This document shows, in pieces, positions 28,503 through 37,155 of a DNA stretch of 64,000 bases. The notes beneath the pieces were generated by a model. The model saw only the letters and a program-made list of their open reading frames with translations. It was not told the DNA's origin and did not search any database. The translations under genes and the position numbers were made by a program. The DNA is from Noviherbaspirillum sp. UKPF54. Lineage in GTDB: Bacteria; Pseudomonadota; Gammaproteobacteria; Burkholderiales; Burkholderiaceae_D. Within the stretch, counting starts at the first letter, position 1. The number at the start of each line of letters is the position of its first letter. The stretch covers positions 1,736,001 to 1,800,000 of the forward strand of contig NZ_CP040128.1 of assembly GCF_007874125.1 (NCBI RefSeq), read 5' to 3'.

Positions 28503-31321
28503 AGCGATTTGCGGTCGGCATCGACCTCGGGACCACCCATACCGTCGTCGCCTATGCCGAGCCCGGCGGCAGCGACATCCGCCTGTTCGACATCGAGCAG
28601 CTGGTCGCGCCGGGCGAGGTCAAGGCGCTCCCGCTGCTGCCGTCGCTGCGCTTCCATCCCGCACCGGGCGAGCTGCCGGCAAGCGAACTGCAATTGCCAT
28701 GGGCGGCGGCCGGCGACAGCGGCCAGGAGCCGGTCGTGATCGGCATGCTGGCGCGAAAGCTCGGGGCGCAGGTTCCCGGCCGCCTGGTCGCCAGCGCCAA
28801 GAGCTGGCTGTCGCACGGCGCGGTCGACCGCATGGCGCCGATCCTGCCGTGGGGCGCAGCAGATGACGTGCGCAAGGTGTCGCCGGTGCAGGCCAGCGCC
28901 AGCTACCTGGCCCATGTGCGCGCGGCCTGGAACTGGCAATTTCCGCAACATCCGCTGGAAGAGCAGGAAATTGTGCTGACGGTCCCCGCGTCCTTCGACG
29001 AGGGCGCGCGCGAACTCACGCTGAACGCGGCCCGCATGGCCGGCTTGCCGCGCCTGCGGCTGCTGGAAGAGCCGCAGGCGGCGTTCTACGACTGGCTGTT
29101 CCGGCACCGCGCCTCGTTGGCCGGCGAACTGGCGGACACGCGCCTGATCCTTGTGTGCGACGTCGGCGGCGGCACCACCGACCTGAGCCTGATCACGGCC
29201 GGAATGCGCGACGGCCAGCCGCAATTGACGCGCATCGGCGTCGGCAAGCACCTGATGCTGGGTGGCGACAACATGGACCTGGTGCTCGCGCATATCGCCG
29301 AGTCGCGCCTGACGCCGGCCAACGGCGGCTCGGGCGCGGGCCAACGGCTGTCGGCCGGGCGGCTGTCCCAACTACTCGAACGCTGCCGCGCCGCCAAGGA
29401 GCAGTTGCTGGGGCCGTGCGCGCCTGCCGCCGTCACGGTCACGCTGCTGGGCGCGGGCTCGCGCGTCATCGGCGGATCGCGCTCGGCCGAGCTGACGCGC
29501 GAGGAGGCGGCGCGCGTCATCCTCGACGGCTTCTTTCCCGCGGTCGCTCCCACCGAGCCGGTGCAGCAAAGGCGCAGCGGCATCGTCGAGTTCGGCCTGC
29601 CTTATGCGAGCGATCCGGCGATCACCCGCCACATCGCCGCATTCCTGCAGCGGCATGCGGCGGCGGCGCGCGGAGCGCTCGGCTTGCCGGATGCCGGTGA
29701 CGCGCGCCTGCCCATGCCCGACACCCTGCTGCTCAACGGCGGCGTGTTCCGTTCCGACCTGATCGTTCAGCAGCTGGAAAGCACGCTGGCGGACTGGCGC
29801 GGTGCGCCGCTTCGCCTGCTGGACAATAATGACCCGGACGTGGCGGTCGCGCGCGGCGCGGTCGCCTACACGCTGGCGCGATCCGGCCTGGGCGCCAGAA
29901 TCGGAGGCGGCTCGCCGCGCAGCTATTTCCTGGTCCTCGACGACCGCTCCCACGGGCGCCAGGGCGTCTGCGTCCTGCCGCGCGGCAGCGAGCAAGGAAA
30001 GGAAGTGCTGCTGCCGGAACGCAGCTTTGCCTTGCGACTGGGCCAGCCGGTACGCTTCCATCTGGTGTCGTCGACAGCCGGCGAAAGCGGCGGGCGGCCG
30101 CACCGCGCCGGCGAACTTGTCGATCTCGACGGCGGCGACTTCGTGCAGCTGCCGCCGATCGCCACGGTGCTGCGGGGCGCGGCGGCCGGCGCAAAAGCGG
30201 AAATCCCGGTGCAGCTGGCCACCGCGTTGACCGAGATCGGCACGCTCGAAATGCATTGCGTGAGCATCGACGATCCCGATCAGCGCTGGAAGCTCGAATT
30301 CCAGCTGCGCGGCGACGGGACCGACGCTACGGAGAGCGACGCGACGGCCGACCTGCCGCCGCGCTTTTCCGAAGCGCTGGCGAGGATCGACCGCATCTTC
30401 GGCACGCGCGCGCAGAAGGTCGAACCGAGGGAAGTACGGCAGTTGCGCGCGCAACTGGAAAAGCTGATCGGGCAGCGCGAGGGCTGGCCCACGCCCCTGC
30501 TGCGCCGCCTGGCCGACGCACTGATCCAGCGCGCTCGCGGCCGCCGGCGCTCCGCCGACCACGAACGGGTTTGGCTCAACCTGACCGGTTATTGCCTGCG
30601 CCCCGGCTTCGGCTATCCGCTCGACGACTGGCGCACGGGGCAGCTCTGGGCACTGTTCGAGGCCGGCGCGCAGTACCGCAACGACGTCCAGGTCTGCGCC
30701 GAATGGTGGACGATGTGGCGCCGCGTGGCCGGCGGCCTGGAAACCGAGGCGCAGCTACGGCTGCTCGACGACTTCGCGCAGAACGTGGCCGAAGACGAGG
30801 TCCCGGACCGCCCGCCCGGGCTGGTCAAGGGCAGCTACGATGACATGCTGCGCCTGGTCGCGGCGCTGGAACGTATCCCTGCAAGCTACAAGGCCGAGAT
30901 CGGCGACTGGCTGCTCGGCCTGCTGGGAAAGGACAAGCCGCAGCGGCGCGGCGTTGCCGTGCCGGACAGCCTCGTGCTCTGGACGCTGGCCAGGGTCGGC
31001 GCGCGCCAGCCTTTCCATGGCAGCGCGCACGACGTCGTGCCGCCGGAAACCGCCGCCGCCTGGGTCGACGCCATCATGGCGCTCGACTGGAAGCACCAGG
31101 AAGCCGCGCCGTTCGCCGCAGCCCACGTGGCGCGCCTGACCGGGGACCGCTCGCGCGACCTGCCGCAAGCCACGCGTGAGCAGGTCATACGGCGCCTGGA
31201 GGCGGCCGGCGCTCCGCAGGCCTGGACCGTGATGATCCGCGAGGCGGTGCAACTGGACGAATCCGGCGAGCGCAGCTTCCTCGGAGACTCGCTGCCGCCG
31301 GGGCTTAAGTTGATTGCCTAG
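28499..31321 (+). CDS. Large Hsp70-family protein with C-terminal DUF3731 domain
   Basis: The 940-residue paralogue of the preceding protein has the same ATPase motifs (GIDLGTTHT at 6-14, VCDVGGGTTDLS at about 219-230) and a beta-rich middle. An extra helical domain of about 300 residues (DUF3731) has Trp-rich segments such as LLRRLADALIQRARGRRRS and EWWTMWRRVAGGLE. The helical domain may bind the partner or substrate; no function is known. Its ATG overlaps the upstream stop as ATGA. Its TAG stop shares CTAG with the convergent EgtB/SenA-like gene. Confidence 0.87.
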   Translation: MKRFAVGIDLGTTHTVVAYAEPGGSDIRLFDIEQLVAPGEVKALPLLPSLRFHPAPGELPASELQLPWAAAGDSGQEPVVIGMLARKLGAQVPGRLVASAKSWLSHGAVDRMAPILPWGAADDVRKVSPVQASASYLAHVRAAWNWQFPQHPLEEQEIVLTVPASFDEGARELTLNAARMAGLPRLRLLEEPQAAFYDWLFRHRASLAGELADTRLILVCDVGGGTTDLSLITAGMRDGQPQLTRIGVGKHLMLGGDNMDLVLAHIAESRLTPANGGSGAGQRLSAGRLSQLLERCRAAKEQLLGPCAPAAVTVTLLGAGSRVIGGSRSAELTREEAARVILDGFFPAVAPTEPVQQRRSGIVEFGLPYASDPAITRHIAAFLQRHAAAARGALGLPDAGDARLPMPDTLLLNGGVFRSDLIVQQLESTLADWRGAPLRLLDNNDPDVAVARGAVAYTLARSGLGARIGGGSPRSYFLVLDDRSHGRQGVCVLPRGSEQGKEVLLPERSFALRLGQPVRFHLVSSTAGESGGRPHRAGELVDLDGGDFVQLPPIATVLRGAAAGAKAEIPVQLATALTEIGTLEMHCVSIDDPDQRWKLEFQLRGDGTDATESDATADLPPRFSEALARIDRIFGTRAQKVEPREVRQLRAQLEKLIGQREGWPTPLLRRLADALIQRARGRRRSADHERVWLNLTGYCLRPGFGYPLDDWRTGQLWALFEAGAQYRNDVQVCAEWWTMWRRVAGGLETEAQLRLLDDFAQNVAEDEVPDRPPGLVKGSYDDMLRLVAALERIPASYKAEIGDWLLGLLGKDKPQRRGVAVPDSLVLWTLARVGARQPFHGSAHDVVPPETAAAWVDAIMALDWKHQEAAPFAAAHVARLTGDRSRDLPQATREQVIRRLEAAGAPQAWTVMIREAVQLDESGERSFLGDSLPPGLKLIA

Positions 31322-32505
31322 AGCGCGCAGGTCCTGAAGCCCGCGAAGATGTCGTTGCGTTGCGGCATGTAGAAATTGCGGAATGCGGCTGAGCGCATGC
31401 GCGGCGGCGTGGCGAACGAAGCTCCGCGCAACACCTGATGCGTGCCGAAGTACGGCGCCGAATATTCGCGGTAAGCGTCCGCGGAAAATCCCGGATACGG
31501 GGCGAAAACCGAATCGGTCCACTCCCACAGCTCGCCCCAGCGAAATGCCGGATGACCTGACTGCGCTGCGCGCACCCATTCGGCTTCGTCCGGCAGCCTT
31601 CGCCCGGCCCAGGCGCAATAGGCTTGCGCTTCGTACAGGCTGACATGCCGGACCGGTTCGTTGGGCGCGAGCGCCTGCGGCGCGCCGAAGCGCAGCTGAT
31701 GCCAGTGGTTTCCATCGCGGCGCCATTCCCGTGGCGCATCCGCTCCGTGCCACGCCAGCCATTCGCGCCCGGCCGCGCTCCAGAAGCGCGGATCGCGGTA
31801 TCCGCCGGCATCGACAAATTCCCGGTAGCGCGCGTTGGACACCAGCGTCGCGTCGATACCGAACGGTTTCACCTCGCAGGAATGCGCCCACTTTTCGTTG
31901 TCGAACACGAATCCGTCGCCGGGACGCCCGCCCAGCTCGACGCTGCCGCCGGCAAAGCGGATCTCGCCGGCTGCGCCGGGCGGCGCATCCTGCACGGCCA
32001 GAAGCGCGGGCGACGCGAGATTCAGCGTCTGCAACGTGTACGCGAATGCCTCGCCGTGCATGTCTTCGTGTGCCAGGATCAGGCGATAGGGATAGAGCGC
32101 GGCGTCGCTGTCTTCGGTGCGGCCCAGTTTGTCCAGCACGGCGTCGTGTACGTCGCGGCAATATGCCCTGACCGCCGTCGCCGGCGGCAGTTCGGGCGAC
32201 CAGCGCGTATCATGAGCGATCGTATTCGAATTGAACCAGGTGTCGCTTTGCGGCCATATCGACGGCCGCCGAGCGGCCTGTGGCGCGCTCGATGAAGCCT
32301 CGCGCAGGATATACCACTCGGCGAACCACGCGATGTGGCCCAGTTCCCAGCGAGGCGGATTCACGATGGGCAGCATCGGCATCCGGGCTGGATCGTCCAT
32401 GCCGCATGCCGCAAGGCAGTCGAAGAACGCCAGCGTGCGGGCGCGCGCGTCCTGCATGCCTGCCGCCAGCGCCTGCGGCGGCGCGGTTCGAAAAGAAGCG
32501 TTCAT
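31318..32505 (-). CDS. senA: EgtB/SenA-like iron-dependent sulfoxide or selenoxide synthase
   Basis: The protein has 395 residues. The N-terminal DinB-like domain supplies an iron triad from His57 (LGHIAW) and His146/His150 (AHEDMHGEAF). The C-terminal FGE-sulfatase domain carries RRLPDEAEWVRAA and RGASFATPPRMRSAFRN-type ends. EgtB joins a thiol to hercynine in ergothioneine synthesis; the close homologue SenA does so with selenosugar in selenoneine synthesis. The HEDMHGE signature and length look more like SenA, but senB is not adjacent, so the symbol is tentative. A GGAGA site precedes the ATG. It overlaps the convergent Hsp70-DUF3731 gene by four bases. Confidence 0.7.
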   Translation of the reverse strand: MNASFRTAPPQALAAGMQDARARTLAFFDCLAACGMDDPARMPMLPIVNPPRWELGHIAWFAEWYILREASSSAPQAARRPSIWPQSDTWFNSNTIAHDTRWSPELPPATAVRAYCRDVHDAVLDKLGRTEDSDAALYPYRLILAHEDMHGEAFAYTLQTLNLASPALLAVQDAPPGAAGEIRFAGGSVELGGRPGDGFVFDNEKWAHSCEVKPFGIDATLVSNARYREFVDAGGYRDPRFWSAAGREWLAWHGADAPREWRRDGNHWHQLRFGAPQALAPNEPVRHVSLYEAQAYCAWAGRRLPDEAEWVRAAQSGHPAFRWGELWEWTDSVFAPYPGFSADAYREYSAPYFGTHQVLRGASFATPPRMRSAAFRNFYMPQRNDIFAGFRTCAL

Positions 32506-32604
32506 CGGCGACTCTCCGGAATCGGGCGCGATGGGCACGGCCAATCCGCGCATCCTAGTTATCTGTCCGAGATGGGACAAAAAAGGTTATACCAATGCAT
32601 CAAG

Positions 32605-32641
32605 CTTTGCGCACGAAATCATGAAAAGACCGTGCGCAAAG
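32605..32641. repeat. Perfect 11-bp inverted repeat between senA-like gene and hemN
   Basis: CTTTGCGCACG and CGTGCGCAAAG enclose 15 bases and are followed by ATGTCTTTTTT. It could be a terminator-like or regulatory hairpin on the plus strand, although no plus-strand gene ends here. It is one of two strong dyads in the 319-base gap 32506-32824. Confidence 0.6.
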
Positions 32642-32713
32642 ATGTCTTTTTTGCTCATCCGTAATAACATTGCTCTATCACACTGCAAAACCATTAACGG
32701 ATGCCGATGATCC

Positions 32714-32791
32714 GGCTTGTTCCCGATGGTCGAATTCGCCTGTTGACTGGCGGAACTCGGCACCGGTCCACCTGTCCGACGGGAACAAGCC
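32714..32791 (+). promoter_or_regulatory. Long-range 12-bp helix in the hemN leader, candidate structured RNA
   Basis: GGCTTGTTCCCG and CGGGAACAAGCC are perfectly complementary across 54 bases and end 33 bases before the hemN ATG. Inside, GAATTCGCC and GGCGGAACTC can form a nested stem. This is the pattern of a structured 5' leader; no known riboswitch class is recognised. Confidence 0.45.
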
Positions 32792-32824
32792 CGGCCCCCT
32801 CAACCTTTTTCAGGATGCATTACC

Positions 32825-34213
32825 ATGTCTTCCGTCGTCGATATCGAAATTCCAGAAGATCTGATCCGCCGCTTCGACAAATCCGGACCGCGCTACACCT
32901 CCTATCCGACCGCGGACCGCTTCACGCCGGCCTTCAACGACCAAACCTACATCACCTACCTGGAGCAGCGCGCCGGGCGCAGCGACAATCCGCCGCTGTC
33001 GGTTTATCTGCATTTACCGTTCTGCGAGTCGCTTTGCTATTTTTGCGCATGCAACAAGATCATCACGCAGGACCATGGCCGCGTCACCGAATACCTGCGC
33101 TACCTGGAAAAGGAAATGGAACTGGTGGCATCCCGGATCGGGCCGGACCGGCGCACCGTGCAGCTGCACCTCGGCGGCGGCACCCCGACCTTCTTCAATT
33201 CGGATGAGCTGCGCCAGCTGATGGCCATGGTGCGCAAGCACTTCACCTTCACCGATGACGCGGAACTGGGCATCGAGATCGATCCGCGCACCGTTCGCGA
33301 GGACACGCTCGCCTTCCTGGCTGAACTCGGATTCAACCGCACCAGTTTCGGCGTGCAGGATTTCGACCCCGAAGTGCAACAGGCAGTCAATCGCATCCAG
33401 CCCCTCGAGATGGTGAACAGGGCCGTCACGGCCAGCCGCGCCGCCGGTTTCCAGTCGATCAATGCCGACCTGATTTATGGCTTGCCCAAGCAGACGCTGG
33501 AAAGCTTCAGCCGCACGCTCGACAGCCTGATCCAGGTGTCGCCGGACCGCATCGCGCTGTACAACTACGCGCACCTGCCGAGCCGCTTCAAGGCGCAGCG
33601 CCTGATCGTTGCCAGCGACCTGCCTTCGGCGGAAACCCGCCTGCAGATTTTCCTGATGTCCACGCGCCGGTTGCTCGACGCCGGCTATGTCTACATCGGC
33701 CTGGACCATTTTTCCAAGCCGGATGAAGAACTGAACCTAGCGCGCCTCGACAACACCCTGCACCGCAACTTCCAGGGCTATACCACGCGCGCCGACAGCG
33801 ACCTGATCGGCTTCGGGGTGTCGGCTATCGGCAAGGTCGGCAGTTCGTACAGCCAGTCGGTGCGCACCGTGAAGGCGTACTACGAGCATCTGGACCAGGG
33901 CCGCCTGCCGCTCGAAAAGGGGTTCGAACTGAGCAGCGACGACCTGATGCGGCGCCAGATCATCATGGCGCTGATGTGCAGCGCTCCGCTGGACATCGCC
34001 GCCATCGAAGCGCAGTACAAGGTGGACTTCTGGAGCTATTTCGCCCACGAAGTCGCCCTGCTCAAGCAGTTTGAAGACGAAGGATTGATCACGATCGCCC
34101 CGGACTCGATCCGCGTGACGCCGAAGGGGCGCCTGTTCGTGCGCGCCATCGGCATGGTCTTCGACAAGTACCTGTCGCAGCCGACCACCTCGACCTACTC
34201 CAAGCTGATCTAG
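32825..34213 (+). CDS. hemN: Oxygen-independent coproporphyrinogen III dehydrogenase HemN
   Basis: The 462-residue radical-SAM enzyme has the full HemN N-terminus: RYTSYPTADRF, then HLPFCESLCYFCAC with cluster ligands Cys67, Cys71 and Cys74 plus the conserved Cys76, and the GGGTPTFF SAM-binding motif. It decarboxylates coproporphyrinogen III to protoporphyrinogen IX without oxygen. Length equals that of genuine HemN (about 457), and the C-terminal HemN domain is complete, so it is not HemW. It stands alone behind a leader with strong inverted repeats. I saw no FNR box in that leader. Confidence 0.95.
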   Translation: MSSVVDIEIPEDLIRRFDKSGPRYTSYPTADRFTPAFNDQTYITYLEQRAGRSDNPPLSVYLHLPFCESLCYFCACNKIITQDHGRVTEYLRYLEKEMELVASRIGPDRRTVQLHLGGGTPTFFNSDELRQLMAMVRKHFTFTDDAELGIEIDPRTVREDTLAFLAELGFNRTSFGVQDFDPEVQQAVNRIQPLEMVNRAVTASRAAGFQSINADLIYGLPKQTLESFSRTLDSLIQVSPDRIALYNYAHLPSRFKAQRLIVASDLPSAETRLQIFLMSTRRLLDAGYVYIGLDHFSKPDEELNLARLDNTLHRNFQGYTTRADSDLIGFGVSAIGKVGSSYSQSVRTVKAYYEHLDQGRLPLEKGFELSSDDLMRRQIIMALMCSAPLDIAAIEAQYKVDFWSYFAHEVALLKQFEDEGLITIAPDSIRVTPKGRLFVRAIGMVFDKYLSQPTTSTYSKLI

Positions 34214-34238
34214 GTTTTCGCCCCGCGCGGGAAGTCTT

Positions 34239-34273
34239 CCGGCGTAAGCGCCTTCAAAACGCGCTTACGCCGG
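34239..34273. repeat. 12-bp inverted repeat at the end of hemN and the TRIC-like gene
   Basis: CCGGCGTAAGCG and CGCTTACGCCGG pair perfectly across 11 bases. The right arm lies inside the last codons of the convergent TRIC-like gene. It probably helps end transcripts of both genes, but there is no clear U-run. Confidence 0.5.
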
Positions 34274-34882
34274 CAAGCGCAGGTTGAACCGCACCGCCAC
34301 CAGCCGTACGACGACCGTCAGGAGGATGCTGGTCGAAAGGCTCAGCACCTCCGGCACATCCACCCTGGCAAGCAGCAGATAGCACCAGCAGCCGAGGAAG
34401 GCGCAGGTTGCATACAGCTGGCCGCGCCGGAACACCATCGGTATCTCGTTGCAGATAACGTCGCGCAGCACGCCGCCGAAAATCCCGGTAATGACGCCCA
34501 TCATGACGGACACGAACAGCGGCATGCCGGCTTCCTTTGCCAGCGATGCGCCGAGGACGCTGAACAATCCCAGGCCGAAGGCGTCGGCAGTCACCAACAT
34601 CTTCTCGGAAAACGCAAAACGCAGGTGGCGCATGAACGGCGTGACGACCATCGCCAGGATAAACACCAGCAGCGTGTATTCCTGGTGCTCGACCCAGAAC
34701 AGGGGGCGCCGGTCGAGCAGCAGGTCGCGCAGCGTCCCGCCGCCGAACGCGGTGATGAACGCGACGGTAAATACGCCGACGAGGTCCATGTCCTTGCGGC
34801 GCGCCTCGACGAACCCGGAAAACGCGAATGCGAGAATCCCGAGGGTTTCGATAATCTGGATTAAGGTGGAAAAACTGTACAT
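34265..34882 (-). CDS. TRIC-family trimeric intracellular cation channel-like membrane protein (UPF0126)
   Basis: The 205-residue protein has seven predicted membrane segments made of an internal repeat. The two matching signatures are AFGGGTLRDLLL (about residue 44-55) and GIFGGVLRDVIC (about 134-145). This is the UPF0126/YadS family, bacterial relatives of TRIC channels that conduct monovalent cations. It probably allows potassium or similar flux across the cytoplasmic membrane, inferred from family. Convergent with hemN; no operon partner. Confidence 0.88.
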   Translation of the reverse strand: MYSFSTLIQIIETLGILAFAFSGFVEARRKDMDLVGVFTVAFITAFGGGTLRDLLLDRRPLFWVEHQEYTLLVFILAMVVTPFMRHLRFAFSEKMLVTADAFGLGLFSVLGASLAKEAGMPLFVSVMMGVITGIFGGVLRDVICNEIPMVFRRGQLYATCAFLGCWCYLLLARVDVPEVLSLSTSILLTVVVRLVAVRFNLRLPA

Positions 34883-35128
34883 GCCAAGCCGTATCGCACT
34901 CCCGCCGCCGCACGGCCGGGACGATGGTCAGAAAGGATTGAGAGGGAACGGGAGTGTAGCAGCCGGGCTGTCTTTCGGGTGGAATAAACATGGTCAAAAT
35001 GGCCATGATCGCGCGTTAGAGCGTGCTTGCATTGCCACTTTGAAAACAACCGGCGCGAACGAGAACTTGCATCCCGAAACAGGAATCTGATACTGGCAAG
35101 GTGGCTCAGGCAGCCGCCCCGATTTGGC

Positions 35129-35134
35129 TATAAT
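35129..35134 (+). promoter_or_regulatory. -10 element (TATAAT) of the U32 gene
   Basis: A perfect TATAAT lies 28 bases before the ATG at 35162, so the transcript leader would be very short, about 20 bases. The -35 is weak. Confidence 0.5.
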
Positions 35135-35161
35135 TCCCGCCTTCTCCACAGGATTTCGCCC

Positions 35162-37132
35162 ATGTCGCTCTCCGACCATCAGCTTGAACTGCTATCGCCC
35201 GCCAAAACCGTCGAGATCGGCCGGGAAGCCATCCTGCACGGGGCCGACGCGGTCTATATCGGCGGCCCCGCGTTCGGCGCGCGCCACAACGCCAGCAACG
35301 AGCTCGCCGACATCGCCGGCCTGGTGGAATTCGCGCACCGCTACCATGCGCGGATCTTCGTGACGATGAATACCATCCTGCACGACGCCGAGCTGGAAAC
35401 CGCCCGCAAGCAGATCTGGCAGCTGTACGACGCCGGAGTCGACGCGCTCATCGTGCAAGACATGGGTTTGCTGGAAATGGACCTGCCGCCGATCCAGCTG
35501 CATGCCAGCACCCAGTGCGACATCCGCACCGTGGACAAGGCCCGCTTTCTGGGCGCGGTCGGCTTTTCCCAGCTGGTGCTGGCGCGCGAACTGAGCCTGG
35601 AGCAGATCCGTGCCATCCGCGCGGCGGCCGATACTCCGCTCGAATACTTCATCCACGGCGCGCTGTGCGTGGCGTTTTCCGGCCAGTGCTACATTTCGCA
35701 CGCCGACACCGGACGCAGCGCCAACCGCGGCGACTGCTCGCAGGCCTGCCGCCTGCCCTACACCCTCACCGACGGCCAGGGCCGCGTCGTTGCCTACGAA
35801 AAGCACCTGCTGTCGATGAAGGACAACGACCAGAGCCGCAACCTGGAGGCTCTGATCGATGCCGGCATCCGCTCGTTCAAGATCGAGGGACGCTACAAGG
35901 ACATCGGCTACGTGAAAAACATCACCGGCCACTACCGGCGGCTGCTCGACGATATCCTGGAGCGCCGCCCCGAATTCTCACGCGCTTCGAGCGGAACGAC
36001 GCGCCTGCTGTTTTCGCCGGACGTGGACAAGAACTTCCACCGCGGCCACACGGACTACTTTGCCCAGGGGCGCCAGCCCGACATTGGCGCGTTCGATTCA
36101 CCCAAATACGTCGGCACCCAGCTTGGCAGCGTCATCCGCATCGGGGCCGACCATTTCGACATGACAGCCGATGCGGCGATGGCCAACGGCGACGGCCTGA
36201 ACTACATGCACAAGCGCGAGACGGTCGGCATCCTAGCCAACCGTGTCGAAAAAATCGGCGGGGACGACGAGGGCCAGCGCTGGCGCGTATATCCCAACGA
36301 AGCGATGGCGGCCCTGCCCGGGCTGAAGGTGGGCAGCGTGATTCACCGGAACCGCGACCGGCAGTGGGAGGCAGCACTGCAAAAGAAATCGGCGGAACGC
36401 CGGGTGGCACTGCGGCTGATTCTATCCGAGCATGCGGGCGGCCTGCGCCTGTCGATCAGCGACGAGGACGGCGTATCCACCATCGCCGATGCCGCCATCC
36501 CGCTGCAGCCGGCAGAGCAGCCGGCGCAGGCAGAAAGCGCGCTGCGCGCCAGCCTGGGCAAGCTCGGCAACACCATGTTCGAGGCCGCGCAGATCGACCT
36601 GGCGTTGTCCCAGCCCTGGTTCGTGCCGGCGGCGGCCATCAACGCGCTGCGCCGCGACGCGATTGCGGCGCACGAGGCGGCACGCCTGGCTGCCTGGCAG
36701 CGCCCGCCGCGCAAGGCTCCCGCGCAGCCGTGCCCGGCCTACCCGGAAACGCAACTGTCCTACCTGGCCAACGTCTACAACGAGAAAGCGCGCGCGTTCT
36801 ACCAGAAGCACGGCGTGCAGCTGATCGACGCGGCCTACGAGGCGCACCAGGAAGCCGGCGAAGTGTCATTGATGATCACCAAGCATTGCCTGCGCTTCTC
36901 GTTCAACTTGTGCCCCAAGCAGGCCAAGGGCGTGCAGGGCGTCCAGGGCCAAGTGCGCGCCGAGCCGATGACGCTAGTCAGCGGCAACGAGCGCTACACG
37001 CTGCGCTTCGACTGCAAGCCGTGCGAAATGCACGTCGTCGGCGCCATCAAGCCGGGCGTCCTCAACTCCCCGCCGCCGTCGGCCGTGCCATACAGCCCGC
37101 TCGTGTTCCACCGCCAGCGCCCGCGCAACTGA
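35162..37132 (+). CDS. U32 peptidase-family protein, RlhA-like (23S rRNA cytidine hydroxylation)
   Basis: The protein has 656 residues. The N-terminal U32 domain opens with LELLSPAKTVEIGREAILHGADAVYIGGP and contains the family Cys set in GQCYISHADTGRSANRGDCSQACR. A DUF3656-like middle follows, with a C-terminal region carrying further Cys (MITKHCLRFSFNLCP, FDCKPCEM) that could hold an Fe-S cluster. Length and domain order match RlhA (YdcP, about 650 residues), which makes 5-hydroxycytidine in 23S rRNA, better than the shorter TrhP/YegQ (about 450). I chose the ATG at 35162, which follows the promoter -10 closely. Confidence 0.8.
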   Translation: MSLSDHQLELLSPAKTVEIGREAILHGADAVYIGGPAFGARHNASNELADIAGLVEFAHRYHARIFVTMNTILHDAELETARKQIWQLYDAGVDALIVQDMGLLEMDLPPIQLHASTQCDIRTVDKARFLGAVGFSQLVLARELSLEQIRAIRAAADTPLEYFIHGALCVAFSGQCYISHADTGRSANRGDCSQACRLPYTLTDGQGRVVAYEKHLLSMKDNDQSRNLEALIDAGIRSFKIEGRYKDIGYVKNITGHYRRLLDDILERRPEFSRASSGTTRLLFSPDVDKNFHRGHTDYFAQGRQPDIGAFDSPKYVGTQLGSVIRIGADHFDMTADAAMANGDGLNYMHKRETVGILANRVEKIGGDDEGQRWRVYPNEAMAALPGLKVGSVIHRNRDRQWEAALQKKSAERRVALRLILSEHAGGLRLSISDEDGVSTIADAAIPLQPAEQPAQAESALRASLGKLGNTMFEAAQIDLALSQPWFVPAAAINALRRDAIAAHEAARLAAWQRPPRKAPAQPCPAYPETQLSYLANVYNEKARAFYQKHGVQLIDAAYEAHQEAGEVSLMITKHCLRFSFNLCPKQAKGVQGVQGQVRAEPMTLVSGNERYTLRFDCKPCEMHVVGAIKPGVLNSPPPSAVPYSPLVFHRQRPRN

Positions 37133-37155
37133 CGCGGATACACGGATGCGCGCGT

